Shown here one piece after another: positions 63,852-64,000 of a stretch of 64,000 nucleotides of DNA. The stretch covers positions 57,404-121,403 of the forward strand of contig JADWOT020000540.1 in assembly GCA_036345935.2 (NCBI GenBank). Direction: 5' to 3'. A program made the translations under genes and the position numbers. This stretch comes from Taenia hydatigena. Lineage: Eukaryota > Platyhelminthes > Cestoda > Cyclophyllidea > Taeniidae. Every line of letters starts with the position of its first letter. Within the stretch, counting starts at the first letter, position 1. The notes beneath the pieces are model-generated. The model worked only from the letters and a program-made list of their open reading frames with translations. It was not told the origin of the DNA and ran no database searches.

Positions 63852-64000
63852 ATGCCATTAGTCACTAGAAAGAAGATGCAAGTTTCCTCTAACTCCGTGG
63901 AAGGGTTGGGAGGCCAATGGAACCTGGAGTATGGGACGGGGGAGCCGAATCACGCAAAACTGGAACGGTGCGTGAAACACCGCATAGAGTTCGTGCCGCA
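63852..64000 (+). CDS. Possible 5' end of a gene running off the right edge
   Basis: ATG 63,852 opens 49 codons that remain open to the window end, in sequence more GC-rich than its surroundings. The peptide begins MPLVTRKKMQVSSNS and continues with GGQWNLEYGTGEP. The frame is open upstream only to a TAG at 63,804. No domain was recognised. A minus-strand frame (63,613-63,858) abuts it, so chance openness cannot be excluded. Confidence 0.22.
   Translation, partial: MPLVTRKKMQVSSNSVEGLGGQWNLEYGTGEPNHAKLERCVKHRIEFVP

Noticed and set aside
1..64000. CRISPR arrays, bacterial operons, rRNA, intact tRNA, transposase or reverse-transcriptase motifs
   Set aside because: None seen. The repeats are diverged and dispersed, introns are present, and no conserved RNA or enzyme signatures were found by eye.

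Overview
The window looks like 64 kb of a eukaryotic, probably flatworm and possibly tapeworm, nuclear genome. It is AT-rich, has almost no long reading frames, and is filled with old, mutually diverged dispersed repeats. The only gene I can assign by protein family is a glutathione peroxidase at the left end (about 969-1928, + strand). It is split by very short introns (37, 66 and 280 nt), and an in-frame TGA sits exactly at the active-site selenocysteine position. Small introns, a UGA selenocysteine and a GPx4-type sequence fit platyhelminths. The species assignment is inference.

Layout. 1-960: no supported gene. 969-1928: selenoprotein GPx, last exon not found; a SECIS-like stem sits at 2952-2995. 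3.1-13.8 kb: no supported gene; 12.4-13.2 kb is strongly purine-skewed. 13.8-17.3 kb: two copies of a long dispersed repeat (R2), with a third at 60.1-61.8 kb and fragments at 51.1-51.9 kb. 19.1-19.9 kb: two copies of a roughly 130-bp repeat (R1), third copy at 50.7 kb. 21.6-29.3 kb: a long repeat (R3) broken by two insertions; its more compact relative lies at 44.5-47.2 kb. 31.2-32.2 kb and 48.3-49.2 kb: a diverged pair (R4). 32.3, 39.6 and 50.2 kb (inverted): family R5. 20.3 and 41.7 kb: family R6. 33.06-34.86 kb: degenerate tandem arrays with a period of about 150-180 bp. 35.8-37.8 kb and 52.3-53.3 kb: clusters of candidate exons with good splice signals and no recognised family. 52,621-52,843: a large foldback hairpin with 91-bp arms inside one of these candidate introns. 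62.9 kb and the right edge: further weak coding candidates.

How the parts work together: only the GPx has an inferable role, reduction of lipid or hydrogen peroxides with glutathione or thioredoxin. It carries a Trp-to-Arg change at a catalytic-tetrad position, so activity is uncertain. I see no operon-like organisation, no bacterial-type system and no CRISPR. Short open frames are common by chance in this composition, so every coding call except GPx has low confidence.
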